Assembly: GCA_900317955.1 (NCBI GenBank)
Contig: ONIP01000010.1
Span: 19,970-83,969 of the forward strand
Reading direction: 5' to 3'
Origin: an uncultured Bacteroidales bacterium
GTDB taxonomy: Bacteria; Bacteroidota; Bacteroidia; Bacteroidales; P3
DNA length: 64,000 nt
The notes beneath the pieces are model-generated. The model was given only the letters and a program-made list of their open reading frames with translations. It ran no database searches and was not told the origin of the DNA. Of this stretch, positions 17,979 to 26,517 are shown piece after piece (position 1 is the first letter of the stretch; each line of letters opens with the position of its first letter). The translations under genes and the position numbers were made by a program.

Positions 17979-18668
17979 ATGAACGAACGTCACCGTGTCA
18001 AACGACTCACCCTTTTGCGCTATGTTCTGGCTTTCCCCCGTAGCGTGTGGCTCAATTTTCGCTTGCTGCCCTACCGTCAGGCATGTCGGCTTCCTTTGCT
18101 TGTATCCCACCGCACCAAAATCCACAATCTCTCAGGCCATATTGTCCTCCATGCTGACCAACTGCGTGTAGGACTCGTCAAAATAGGCTTCTCCACCTGC
18201 CAGCAGACCGATTTCCGCTATCATCGCCCATTACTCAACATCAGGGGCACACTACACATTCTTGGGGAGTGTACCGTGGGGGCGGGTGCAAGCATCGAAG
18301 TGTCTGAACACGGTGTTCTCACCCTTGGCGACCATTTCAACCTTGGTCCCTCGTCCCTCATTGTCTGCAACCACCAAATTACTTTCGACCACCATGTGCA
18401 GACCTCTTGGTGCTGTACACTCATGGACACCGACCAGCATCGTCTTTTCGGCAGCGACGGCAATTGGTGCAACCCCGACCGCCCCATTCAGGTCGCCCAT
18501 CATGTCTGGCTTGGATGCCATGTCGTGGTAACCAAGGGAACCGTCCTCCCGCCCCACACAACCGTCGGTGCCATGAGCTGCCTCCACGGCGTTTTTGAAG
18601 AGGAACACACAGCCATTGGTGGCAATCCAGCCAAAGTGTTGCGCCGCGGTGTCACCCGCGAATGGTAA
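17979..18668 (+). CDS. LbH-type acyltransferase (hexapeptide-repeat transferase)
   Basis: The 229-residue product is rich in hexapeptide-like repeats that form a left-handed beta helix (about 55-220), with GAGASIEV, LTLGDHFNLGPSSLIVC and the distal VWLGCHVVVTKGTVLPPHTTVGA coil, ending with GGNPAKVLRRG, the usual end of the family. It probably transfers an acetyl or other acyl group to a sugar or small molecule, perhaps for surface polysaccharide; no other glycan genes adjoin it, so the substrate is open. The start is set by the only ATG after the repeat element. Confidence 0.85.
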   Translation: MNERHRVKRLTLLRYVLAFPRSVWLNFRLLPYRQACRLPLLVSHRTKIHNLSGHIVLHADQLRVGLVKIGFSTCQQTDFRYHRPLLNIRGTLHILGECTVGAGASIEVSEHGVLTLGDHFNLGPSSLIVCNHQITFDHHVQTSWCCTLMDTDQHRLFGSDGNWCNPDRPIQVAHHVWLGCHVVVTKGTVLPPHTTVGAMSCLHGVFEEEHTAIGGNPAKVLRRGVTREW

Positions 18669-18746
18669 TAGCATATTTTTTGCTTTCCGCCCTGTCTGAG
18701 GATTTTGCCAAATACAATTTCCGTTACGCTGTAATCACAATCGAGG

Positions 18747-19523
18747 TCAATCTGAGGGTTGCAGAGCCTTGAGCCGTTGTTTGTACTGGGCGGCGAGTTT
18801 TTTGTTCTTCATTTTTGTATATACCGAGACAATACGTTCCAGCACAACTGGGTTGTTGGGGGCTATTTTCTCTGCCCTTAGCAAATAGTGCAAGGCATTC
18901 TGGTAGTCGCCCACAATGCTGTGGCTATAGGCCAGATGAATCAGTATGATGACATCCGAGGGGAACACTTGTGCGGCGCGGTGGGCAATGCGGCGCATTT
19001 CCAGTACAGTGACCGAGTCGATGGTGGCTCCAGGCTCAGGATTGGCAATGTCGTATGAAATGGTGTGGAGGTAGTCCTGCACCCCCTCAAGCATCAGTTC
19101 GCGGCCGCCCCCTTCAAGGTTCGGAAACTGCCAACGGTGGTTGATAAGTTCTGAACGGTCAAGGGTTTGAACAATCTCGTCTGCATAGGGCTTCCAACGC
19201 CGTATTTCTCCAAGAAAATAAATCTTGCCGAAACGGAGGTCTAATCGGTCGGGATATTGTTGTATTGCCTGGTCGATAACAAAAACGGTGCTGTCGGCAG
19301 CCACAGGGGAGGAACTTGCAATGCTTTGTCCCATGTGATAGTTGAATCGTGCAATGTATAGGTCTATATCGTCGGGCGAAGCCTGTCCCCATTCGGCAAG
19401 AATCTCTCTCTGCAGGGAGAGATTGTCGCTGTTCAGCGCATCGTAAAACGTTTCGGAATAAGACTGTGCAGCAACACTGAATGCTGTCATAATGCACATT
19501 ACAAAGAACGTAATTTTCTTCAT
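18747..19523 (-). CDS. secreted TPR-containing protein, function unknown
   Basis: The 258-residue protein has a signal peptide (MKKITFFVMCIMTAFSVAAQ) and a helical body. The last 90 residues read as tetratricopeptide repeats (AYSHSIVGDYQNALHYLLRAEKIAPNNPVVLERIVSVY). It is likely to be periplasmic and to bind protein. Nothing in the sequence indicates the partner. It is divergent from the radical SAM gene and has a clear -7 box. Confidence 0.75.
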   Translation of the reverse strand: MKKITFFVMCIMTAFSVAAQSYSETFYDALNSDNLSLQREILAEWGQASPDDIDLYIARFNYHMGQSIASSSPVAADSTVFVIDQAIQQYPDRLDLRFGKIYFLGEIRRWKPYADEIVQTLDRSELINHRWQFPNLEGGGRELMLEGVQDYLHTISYDIANPEPGATIDSVTVLEMRRIAHRAAQVFPSDVIILIHLAYSHSIVGDYQNALHYLLRAEKIAPNNPVVLERIVSVYTKMKNKKLAAQYKQRLKALQPSD

Positions 19524-19577
19524 GTTAACAATGTTTTATGGTCGGACTGGGGTAACAAGGGATTGTTTTATCAATCT

Positions 19578-19586
19578 GCAAAGATA
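19578..19586 (-). promoter_or_regulatory. -7 box (TATCTTTGC) of the TPR protein gene
   Basis: The reverse complement reads TATCTTTGC, 55 bases upstream of the ATG at 19523. Confidence 0.65.
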
Positions 19587-19626
19587 CAAAATATTTTTTG
19601 ATTCCCAACGTTATAGAGATTAGAGT

Positions 19627-21426
19627 ATGAAATTTTTGCTTGTTACACCGCCCTTGACCCAACTCAACACACCGTATCCCGCCACGGCAGTGCTGAAGGG
19701 CTATCTGCAATCCCAAGGCTATGAGGCTGTGCAGGCTGACTTGGGTATTGAACTGGTTGATAGGATGTTTACAGCCAATTGGCTCCGAGAGGCTGCCAAA
19801 GGTCGGCACAAGGAGTTTATGCTGAAGGCCTCCAGGGTAATAGAGAAGGTGGTGCAGTTCCTGCGCGGTGCCGACAACACAGTTGCTTGGCGCATAGTGA
19901 ATGGCTCCCTGTTGCCAGAAGGACCTCGTTTCGGACGTATAGAGGACATGGAATGGGCTTTCGGAACAGCAGGCATTGAGGACAGGGCAAGGTATATGGC
20001 AACTTTGTTCTTGGAGGATTTGGCAGATTGTATCCGTGAGGATGTTGACGAGCATTTCGGCTTGGTGAATTACGCTGAACATTTGGCGACGTATGCACCT
20101 GAGTTCGACGAGTTGGCGGCTGCATTGGAACGCGAACCTACCGTGGTGGACATTCTAATGATTGAGTTACTCAAGGGGTATATGGAGCAGGAGCGGCCGG
20201 ATGTGGTTTGTCTTTCGGTTCCTTTTCCGGGTTGTTTATACGGTGCTCTGCGCTGCGGGCAGTGGCTTAAGTGCGAGTGTCCGTCAGTACAGGTAAACTT
20301 GGGCGGCGGTTTTGTCAATACTGAGTGGCGGCACCTAAGTGAAGAACGAGTTTTCGACTACTGCGATTCCATTGTTTTTGACGACGGCGAGTTGCCTCTC
20401 AAGCGCATAGCAGAATGGCTGCAAGGAAAGTGCAGTGAGCTGGATTTGGTGCGGACGCTGTGGCGAAGGGAGGACGGCTCCATTGTGTGGGAACTGCTGA
20501 ATGCGGACGCTGTGGTGGAGAATGGTGAACCCGATTTCGGCGGATTGCCGTTGGAGTTGTATCTCTCTACGGCTGATATGACGAATGCCATGCACCGCAT
20601 GTGGAGCGACGGGCGGTGGAACAAGGTGATGATGTCCCACGGCTGCTATTGGCATCGCTGCGCTTTCTGCGACACCAGTTTGGATTACATCGGTCGCTTT
20701 GCGCCCCCAACGGCAGATAAGGTGGTGAATATGATGGAACGGGTGTCGAAACAGACAGGTGTAAGCGGCTTTCATTTCGTGGACGAGGCTTTGCCACCCA
20801 AACTCTTAAAGGAGGTGTGCGAAGAAATTCTGAGGCGAGGAATGGTGGTGACTTTTTGGGGAAATATCCGTTTTGAGAAGGCGTATAGTGAGGAGATGTG
20901 CGACCTGTTGTCGCGGGCGGGCTGTGTAGCGGTGAGCGGAGGACTGGAGGTCGCCTCCGACAGGTTGTTGAAACTGATGGACAAAGGGGTGACCATAGAA
21001 CAGACAGTGCAGGCATGCAGGCATTTCCGCGATGCGGGTATCATGGTGCATACTTACCTGATGTACGGTTTCCCGACGGAGACGCTTCAGGAAACTCTCG
21101 GCGCGTTGGATACTGTGCGGCGCATGTTCGACGAAGGCATTGTGCAGAGTGCTTTTTGGCACCGCTACGCATTGACCTGCCACAGCCCATCGGGACAGCA
21201 CCCCGAGAGGTACGGCGCACGACGTTGCGATACTGAGTTTAATTTATTCTGCAATAACGAGGTGGACTGGATGCCATTGAATGGTGGTGAGCAGTTCGAC
21301 TACGACATAGAGGAGGTGGGTCGTGGCCTGCGCGTAGCAACCTACAACTACATGAACGGCCTCGGCCTCGACCAGCCGGTCAAAAGCTGGTTCCCCGGCA
21401 TAAGATTCAAGAAACCTAAGAAGTAA
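19627..21426 (+). CDS. B12-binding-domain radical SAM protein
   Basis: The 599-residue protein starts as a cobalamin-binding-like Rossmann domain (MKFLLVTPPLTQLNTPYPATAVLKGYL, with DVVCLSVPFPGCLYG at about 195-210), followed by the radical SAM barrel. The cluster cysteines lie in GCYWHRCAFC (Cys340, 345 and 348), spaced CX4CX2C rather than the usual CX3CX2C. Later strands (GFHFVDEALPP, GGLEVASDRLLKLMDKG, MVHTYLMYGFPTET) are typical of the family. The reaction is unknown; relatives include methyltransferases and cyclases. It may be co-transcribed with the small membrane protein gene 50 bases downstream. Confidence 0.88.
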   Translation: MKFLLVTPPLTQLNTPYPATAVLKGYLQSQGYEAVQADLGIELVDRMFTANWLREAAKGRHKEFMLKASRVIEKVVQFLRGADNTVAWRIVNGSLLPEGPRFGRIEDMEWAFGTAGIEDRARYMATLFLEDLADCIREDVDEHFGLVNYAEHLATYAPEFDELAAALEREPTVVDILMIELLKGYMEQERPDVVCLSVPFPGCLYGALRCGQWLKCECPSVQVNLGGGFVNTEWRHLSEERVFDYCDSIVFDDGELPLKRIAEWLQGKCSELDLVRTLWRREDGSIVWELLNADAVVENGEPDFGGLPLELYLSTADMTNAMHRMWSDGRWNKVMMSHGCYWHRCAFCDTSLDYIGRFAPPTADKVVNMMERVSKQTGVSGFHFVDEALPPKLLKEVCEEILRRGMVVTFWGNIRFEKAYSEEMCDLLSRAGCVAVSGGLEVASDRLLKLMDKGVTIEQTVQACRHFRDAGIMVHTYLMYGFPTETLQETLGALDTVRRMFDEGIVQSAFWHRYALTCHSPSGQHPERYGARRCDTEFNLFCNNEVDWMPLNGGEQFDYDIEEVGRGLRVATYNYMNGLGLDQPVKSWFPGIRFKKPKK

Positions 21427-21476
21427 TAACAAATTGATGCAGGTTTGATTATTACCTGAGAAAGACATTTCTTTTT

Positions 21477-22013
21477 ATGAAAAAAGAAACTCAAAGACAT
21501 TCACATGGAGGCTGGTGGATAGTGCTGTTTCTGGCAGTCTTTTCTCTTGTCAGTTTGCTGATGTTTTATTTCCCTCGGCAGCCGGAAGACCTTGTGCCGT
21601 TGGTTGAGTCAAGCGACCGCTGTGAGTGGACTGGTAAGAAAGATGTCTTCCCTCTGTCGGGTATATTGCTCGGAATGGCAGACGGCTGTATGGATGTAAA
21701 GGTTGTTGGCGGTGTCGGTATGCCTCCTGTTGAGGTCTATTCCGATTTCCAGATGCCTGATTTGTACTATTGCGACAGCGTACGTGTGTGGATAAGGCAG
21801 GGAGACTATGACCGTCTGTTGAAAGCAAATGATAAACGCAGCGATGAGCGGCTGAGTGTCAAGACGTACAGGATAGATGTGCTTGACAGGTATGATGGCT
21901 GGCAACGCTATGTCGCACAGCATCCCCACGGCAGCGGAGGCTGGTTTGCCTTCGGTGCGTTGGCAGGAATCCTTTGTATAGTGCTACTGATAAAGAAAGT
22001 CTTCTATTCCTGA
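21477..22013 (+). CDS. small protein with two membrane spans, function unknown
   Basis: The 178-residue protein has a membrane span near residues 13-32 and another at about 156-174, with an extracytoplasmic domain of about 120 residues between them (contains DRCEWTGKK and DLYYCDSVRVWIRQGDYDRLL). It resembles the many unnamed bitopic proteins of Bacteroidota; I do not recognise the family. It directly follows the radical SAM gene and ends the core region before the accessory island. Confidence 0.65.
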   Translation: MKKETQRHSHGGWWIVLFLAVFSLVSLLMFYFPRQPEDLVPLVESSDRCEWTGKKDVFPLSGILLGMADGCMDVKVVGGVGMPPVEVYSDFQMPDLYYCDSVRVWIRQGDYDRLLKANDKRSDERLSVKTYRIDVLDRYDGWQRYVAQHPHGSGGWFAFGALAGILCIVLLIKKVFYS

Positions 22014-22628
22014 GAAAAAGCATGACTCCCAGCCCATCCTACCTCCCCAGCCCTATCATAAGAAAAAGGAAAAGGGTTATCCCGAACTGTAGCACTATAG
22101 CAACTGCAACACGTCGTTGAGGATACCTCCTTACGGCCGTCGGTAACCCGATTTGGGTTAAACCTCAGCTTGCACCCCTCTGTTAATGAAAAAGTGCGTT
22201 TTGCATGCCTTTATTATCGGAAAAGTGTATTCTTTGCCATAACGGCATCACCTACCTGCCAATATACTATACCATATTCCTGCAGCAATAGCATAAGTCC
22301 AGACTAACACATTCTTACAGTGACTCACTTTATAAATTATTTATTATAGTGTTGCCCCTCTGCGCTAATTTTGATTCATTGATGCTCACGACCTATGGTT
22401 TGCAGCATTCGGCACCCACAAGGGTAAGGTCTTACTAGATTCATTGAAACTGTTGGATGCATTGAATGCCGTATATCAATTCCTCTAAATATGCTTTTCT
22501 GTTTTCTCAACACACTTATATACAAATACATTAAATGATATATGAAGATATAAAACCATATTTCTTTTTATGATTTACCCATATTCGCAAGGAGCGAAAC
22601 AATATTTTACCAATTAAAAAAAACTTCG
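22014..22628. other. long intergenic region at the left edge of the accessory island
   Basis: No intact gene was found in about 615 bases. A 34-codon open stretch on the plus strand (22387-22488, reading HDLWFAAFGTHKGKV and ending at a TAA) looks coding-like and may be a gene relic, but I do not recognise it. The rest is A+T-rich and carries stops in all frames. Confidence 0.4.
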
Positions 22629-22636
22629 TATCTTTG
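22629..22636 (+). promoter_or_regulatory. -7 box (TATCTTTG) of the ATPase/partner pair
   Basis: TATCTTTGC lies 47 bases before the ATPase ATG and follows an A-rich run; it is the only promoter signal seen for the two-gene unit. Confidence 0.7.
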
Positions 22637-22682
22637 CAGTATTAAAAACATATTAATTTTTTTTATTGAAAGTATTGATATT

Positions 22683-24056
22683 ATGAACAGTTATCGATTC
22701 AGGCTAAACAATTATCATGCAATATCGACAGCAGATATTGCAATTGATGGCTTGACTGTCTTGTCGGGGATAAATGGTTGTGGGAAAAGCACCATATCCC
22801 GCTGGCTGTATTATTTGGTCAATGGTTCTCTGCGATATGAAGATTTTGTATACAAAAGGTATATCAAAACACTCTTATCATTCTGCCGAAAATACGATCG
22901 GGCAAGACTTGAAATGAATTTCGATGACAAATACAATTATGCTATCCATATAAAAAATGGCACAGAGAAAAATACATATCAATCTCCATTAATTTTTCAA
23001 CGAGTCGAATTAAAGAACAGATATAATGAAGAAGGAGCAGAACTTACTACAGAGTACTACACAAAGTTTGTTGACGATTTTTCAAACAGATTAGAAGGTT
23101 TTCTTGCAGGCGAAATTCCTGACACTACAAAAAAGCGAGTACTGCGTTACCTCAATATTAATGCTGATTTTGATGGGAATGATATTTTACAATATAGTCC
23201 AGTAAATGATTTTCGTGAAGTCAGTGAAAACGTTTTGCAGAATGCATTACAACAACGAACCCTTGATTTGAAAAAACGGCCCAAACCTCTTCTTTTTGAA
23301 TTCGTGAGGGATGTATATGAAGATGAAATAGAAGAACCAACAGATATGGATTTGACAGAAGATGGTGTAAGCATTATAGAAGGAGACAGACTTGCAGTAT
23401 TGCTTGGATTGAGACGAGCCATTTATGTTGACACCCCACTTGCACTACGAGCCGATGCTACTGGAAATCGTTTTTGGGAGGAGCTGAAAAACTATATGGA
23501 CACCAAAATTGCTGACATTGACATTGAGGGTAAAAAGTTGTTGCGGCGTGTCAAAGACACTTTACAAGGAGAAGTCCGATTTGTCAAGTCCGACTCTCCT
23601 TTTGATACCGGGGAACTGCATTTCTTCAGTGCTGATAATTCTGTGGAAATTGGCATTGACGATACTGCAACAGGCTTCAAAACATTCATATACCTTCAAA
23701 GATTGATAGAGAATGGGCATCTTGATGAAGAAACACTATTTCTACTGGATGAGCCGGAGGTACACCTGCACCCTCAATGGATCGTGGAATATGCCAAATT
23801 ATTAGTACTCCTACACAAAAAACTGGGCGTAAAAATAGTGCTTGCTACACATAATCCTGATATGGTTGCAGCCATTCAATCGATAGCAGAGAGAGAAATG
23901 ATACTTGATAGGACTCATTTCTATATTGCTGAACCTGGACAGAATCAAGGCACATTCATGTTCAAAGATTTGGGGTCAGGTATAGAAGAAATATTTTCGT
24001 CATTCAATATCGCATTGGAAAGAATTGCAATGTATGGTGGAAGCTATATACGATAA
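22683..24056 (+). CDS. SMC/OLD-like AAA ATPase (AAA_15/AAA_21 type), candidate defence component
   Basis: The 457-residue protein is an ABC-class ATPase of the type found in OLD nucleases and in several phage-defence pairs. Walker A is GINGCGKST (residues 29-37), Walker B is LFLLDEPE with Asp356-Glu357 followed by VHLHPQW, and the H-loop is ATHNPD with His390. The DTATGFKTF segment (about 325) stands where the signature helix should be. Residues 60-300 form the variable helical insert. No TOPRIM domain follows, so this is not a full OLD nuclease; the effector would be the overlapping downstream gene. Base composition is more A+T-rich than its left neighbours, which suggests horizontal acquisition. 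Confidence 0.85.
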   Translation: MNSYRFRLNNYHAISTADIAIDGLTVLSGINGCGKSTISRWLYYLVNGSLRYEDFVYKRYIKTLLSFCRKYDRARLEMNFDDKYNYAIHIKNGTEKNTYQSPLIFQRVELKNRYNEEGAELTTEYYTKFVDDFSNRLEGFLAGEIPDTTKKRVLRYLNINADFDGNDILQYSPVNDFREVSENVLQNALQQRTLDLKKRPKPLLFEFVRDVYEDEIEEPTDMDLTEDGVSIIEGDRLAVLLGLRRAIYVDTPLALRADATGNRFWEELKNYMDTKIADIDIEGKKLLRRVKDTLQGEVRFVKSDSPFDTGELHFFSADNSVEIGIDDTATGFKTFIYLQRLIENGHLDEETLFLLDEPEVHLHPQWIVEYAKLLVLLHKKLGVKIVLATHNPDMVAAIQSIAEREMILDRTHFYIAEPGQNQGTFMFKDLGSGIEEIFSSFNIALERIAMYGGSYIR

Positions 24057-24831
24057 CAACACACTCAAAAGACATTCACTATACAGCCAATGTAAAACCA
24101 GCCTGAACGACATCTCTATAAGAGACTATGGCAAAGGTTGTTACTTTGATGTACAGATTGAGTGTCTTGATATGGACACCTATGAGGCTGCAATTTGTCA
24201 TGGACAGCCAGATTGCACGGTAGATGCTGTAATAGGAATTGCCGATTGCAACAATAAGCAAAAGAACAACTTTAGACTGCTACTTGTTGAATTGCGACTT
24301 GATTACAAAAGTGCTAATAATCTGTCCAAGTCAAATTTGGAAAGCAAAGTGACACATACAAAAGCTCTGCTTGGAGCCGAGGTTCCTATAAACAAAGAAA
24401 GTGTCTATGTATTCAGTGATGACGTGGCTGAACGAGCCAGACATTGGGTGGAATCAAGAAAAAATGAGGGTGGAGAGTTAAAGAATTTTGTTGTGAATTC
24501 CTTATCAGCATTCAATGCCAATATTCGTTCCTATGACTCTTTGCCATACATACCCATCAACAATCCAAAAGCCACTTATACAGGATTACTTAAGTTGTTG
24601 GATAACAAGGAATATCACAATTTTACTATCCAATTCCGTTATTGGGTGGAGCAACGGGAATACTATAGATACCGAAACGCATTTGAAAGTCGGAATATTG
24701 AGAATATCCTAGTTGATGTCTGGAAATATGCATCAGCAATTTCCAAGGTTTTTTCCAACGTTGATGAGGAACTGGAATACATGATTCTTGAAGAAGATGT
24801 AGCCTCATTGTTTTCCTCATTTGCTCCCTGA
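24034..24831 (+). CDS. unrecognised partner of the AAA ATPase, putative effector
   Basis: The frame opens at a TTG at 24025, but I chose the ATG at 24034, which overlaps the ATPase stop by 23 bases in another frame; tight coupling of translation is expected. The 265-residue product has no signal peptide or membrane span. A central segment (residues 60-93) has an acidic residue in CTVDAVIGIADC (Asp64), then a hydrophobic strand LLLVELRLDYK with Glu86 and Arg88. This loosely resembles the core of PD-(D/E)xK nucleases, but Lys is replaced by Arg, so this is only a hint. The C-terminal half is helical and acidic. I do not recognise the family. Confidence 0.75.
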   Translation: MVEAIYDNNTLKRHSLYSQCKTSLNDISIRDYGKGCYFDVQIECLDMDTYEAAICHGQPDCTVDAVIGIADCNNKQKNNFRLLLVELRLDYKSANNLSKSNLESKVTHTKALLGAEVPINKESVYVFSDDVAERARHWVESRKNEGGELKNFVVNSLSAFNANIRSYDSLPYIPINNPKATYTGLLKLLDNKEYHNFTIQFRYWVEQREYYRYRNAFESRNIENILVDVWKYASAISKVFSNVDEELEYMILEEDVASLFSSFAP

Positions 24832-25157
24832 AGCCATCAAGGGTAAGAAGATAGTAAGAAGAGTTGCACGCACTTCTATACAGTTTATTCCTGATTTAGT
24901 TGACGGATTTTGCATTTTTCATGATGAGGTTGTCACTTATTGTACTGGAGAGGTTGACATTTTCCTGACATCGTTGACCGTATTCCTGAAAAGGTTGTCA
25001 ACGGCATGTTTTCCGTGTTAGTCCCCTCCTTCTATAACTTGTATAAGAAAGCTTCTACAAATTGCCTCTCAGCGTCGAAGAGGGTTTGTCTGCCTGTGTT
25101 TTTGAACTTGCTCATGGGTGATGCTGTTTGTACATCATTTCGTCTGTTCCAACTTGG
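24832..25157. other. noncoding stretch with degenerate repeats and a short ORF
   Basis: Between 24921 and 25010 the word AGGTTGTCA / AGGTTGACA / GTTGACCGT / AGGTTGTCA recurs every 20-24 bases with CCTGA words between, a fuzzy tandem array. On the minus strand 25032-25115 encodes 27 residues (MSKFKNTGRQTLFDAERQF...) ending at TAG, which resembles the first residues of some transposases and may be a relic. No full gene is present. Confidence 0.4.
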
Positions 25158-25799
25158 TCATTTGTTTCCTTGTTTAAATCCTATTGGTTTACGCGGTTTG
25201 GCCTTTTCGTCTCTCAACTGGTCGAGGGCGTCGTTGATGGCTTCTATCTGTAGTGCCACTTCTTTGTTGGTCTGCTCTTGCTGCTCGTTGATGTCGTTCT
25301 GGTCATGCGGTAGCTCTTCGACGTAGGCGTTCAGTTGGTCAACCTTATGGGAAAGCTGCTCATAGCGTAGGTCGGCAGTTTGCATGGCAGCCACAGCCTG
25401 ACGGATGGCAATAAAGGCTCTCATGATATTTATGTTCACCTGTATTGCTATGTCAGAACGCAGTACTGAGCTGAGCATTGCTATGCCATATTCAGTAAAG
25501 GCATAGGGTCTGTAACGAGTGCCACCTCGCTTTGAGGTCGCAATTTGTGACCTCAAAGATTCGTCATCCATGTTTGAGGTCGCAATTTGCGACCTCAAAC
25601 GTTCAGTAAGCACAAACATAAAGTCCTCCGGGAAACGGTTAATATTGCGCTTTACGGCCTCGTTCAGCCTTTTGGTCTCTACACCATAAAGCTCTGCAAG
25701 GTCGCGGTCAAGCATTACCCGTTGCCCTCTTATTTCAAGTATCTGGTCTTTGATGGCCTCGATATTTGAGTTTTTTATTGGTACCAGCTCATTGCTCAT
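25158..25799 (-). CDS. ORF6N domain protein (KilA-N related DNA-binding)
   Basis: The 213-residue protein has the ORF6N domain at about 15-130: [27 protein letters not shown], then RFPEDFMF, then [14 protein letters not shown] and a terminal coiled coil (about 145-200). ORF6N proteins are common in phages and mobile islands of Bacteroidota and are thought to bind DNA. Unusually, the segment LRSQIATS occurs twice, 14 residues apart, where relatives have one copy. Each copy is encoded by a 27-base (near-)perfect palindrome. A possible promoter lies at 25943-25951. Confidence 0.88.
   Translation of the reverse strand: MSNELVPIKNSNIEAIKDQILEIRGQRVMLDRDLAELYGVETKRLNEAVKRNINRFPEDFMFVLTERLRSQIATSNMDDESLRSQIATSKRGGTRYRPYAFTEYGIAMLSSVLRSDIAIQVNINIMRAFIAIRQAVAAMQTADLRYEQLSHKVDQLNAYVEELPHDQNDINEQQEQTNKEVALQIEAINDALDQLRDEKAKPRKPIGFKQGNK
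25531..25599. repeat. two 27-bp palindromes, 42 bp apart, inside the ORF6N gene
   Basis: The copies at 25531-25557 and 25573-25599 have arms TTTGAGGTCGCAA and TTGCGACCTCAAA around a single central base; the first copy has one mismatch. They encode the repeated LRSQIATS peptide. A third copy lies at 29956-29982 in an ORF6N relic. Confidence 0.85.
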
Positions 25800-25942
25800 A
25801 ATATGCTGTCTTATATGATGTGCTCACGGTTTGTGATGTCATCTTTCTTTAAGTAGGTTCTATTATTCCTTTTCAACCATACTAACAGATAGGGTCCATT
25901 AATCTGCCAGGCGGTCGTGTTGTTATAATCGGTTTTCGAGTG

Positions 25943-25965
25943 CAAAGATGCGATTTTTTGCAAAC
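25943..25965 (-). promoter_or_regulatory. possible promoter of the ORF6N gene
   Basis: On the minus strand a CATCTTTGC box (25943-25951), one base from the usual TATCTTTGC, lies with a TTTGC element (25961-25965) just upstream. It would give a leader of about 140 bases. The 25800-25942 stretch contains nothing else recognisable. Confidence 0.4.
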
Positions 25966-26113
25966 TACACAAGTATTTTAAAAATTTATTTTATTAATAA
26001 TCAAGTTTTTGATACTTTTTGAGGCTCGACTAAATAGCGAATGACTTGGTTGATTAAAGATGTTTATGGTATAAGGAAAAATGAGTGAATAATACATGGT
26101 CGTTTTGTAATAA

Positions 26114-26471
26114 TCACTCTTCGATGTATTTTTCAAGAAGTGTGTTTGACCAGCCGCAATAACCAGGTCGGCCTGGAATTCCTGAAAATCCAGGTCGTCC
26201 AGGTCGACCTCCCAACCCAGGCATTCCTGGGGTACCACCTATACCAGGTGTAAATGGTAAGTGACCAGTATGGTCACGAGTAAATCCTATGACACGATTG
26301 TTCCGATCATAGAATATCCCATCTTCATACCACCCAACATGCTGTCCGTTTCTATTGTAAAGGTTGTTGTCTGAAATCCACAAACGCAGAATCCCTTTAT
26401 TAATTATATACCGAATCTCCACAATTCAAAGCTGTAGCAAATCCATTTCTATTATAAATCCATGTTGCCAT
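26114..26471 (-). pseudogene. 4-fold beta-flower protein with collagen-like tail, frameshifted
   Basis: The frame from ATG at 26471 reads MATWIYNRNGFATALNCGD and stops after SVYN. The other frame then continues as NKGILRLWISDNN, GQHVGWYEDG and RNNRVIGFTRD, so together they form the four related blades of a beta-flower domain. Four surplus bases (TAAT at about 26397-26401) break the frame; removing them gives one protein of about 117 residues. After the blades comes a Gly-Xaa-Yaa tract (GIGGTPGMPGLGGRPGRPG...) of about nine triplets like collagen, then a polar end. It lies 46 bases downstream of the SecB-like gene and may have belonged to that operon. The shorter 102-residue frame might still be translated from an internal start. 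Confidence 0.7.
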
Positions 26472-26517
26472 ATTTGATATGTTTATCTGTGGTAAAAAAA
26501 TTATGTTTACGGTGGGT

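Noticed and set aside
25978..26238. Minus-strand open frame of 86 codons
   Set aside because: It overlaps the collagen-like tail in another frame and continues into A+T-rich noncoding DNA; no family text.
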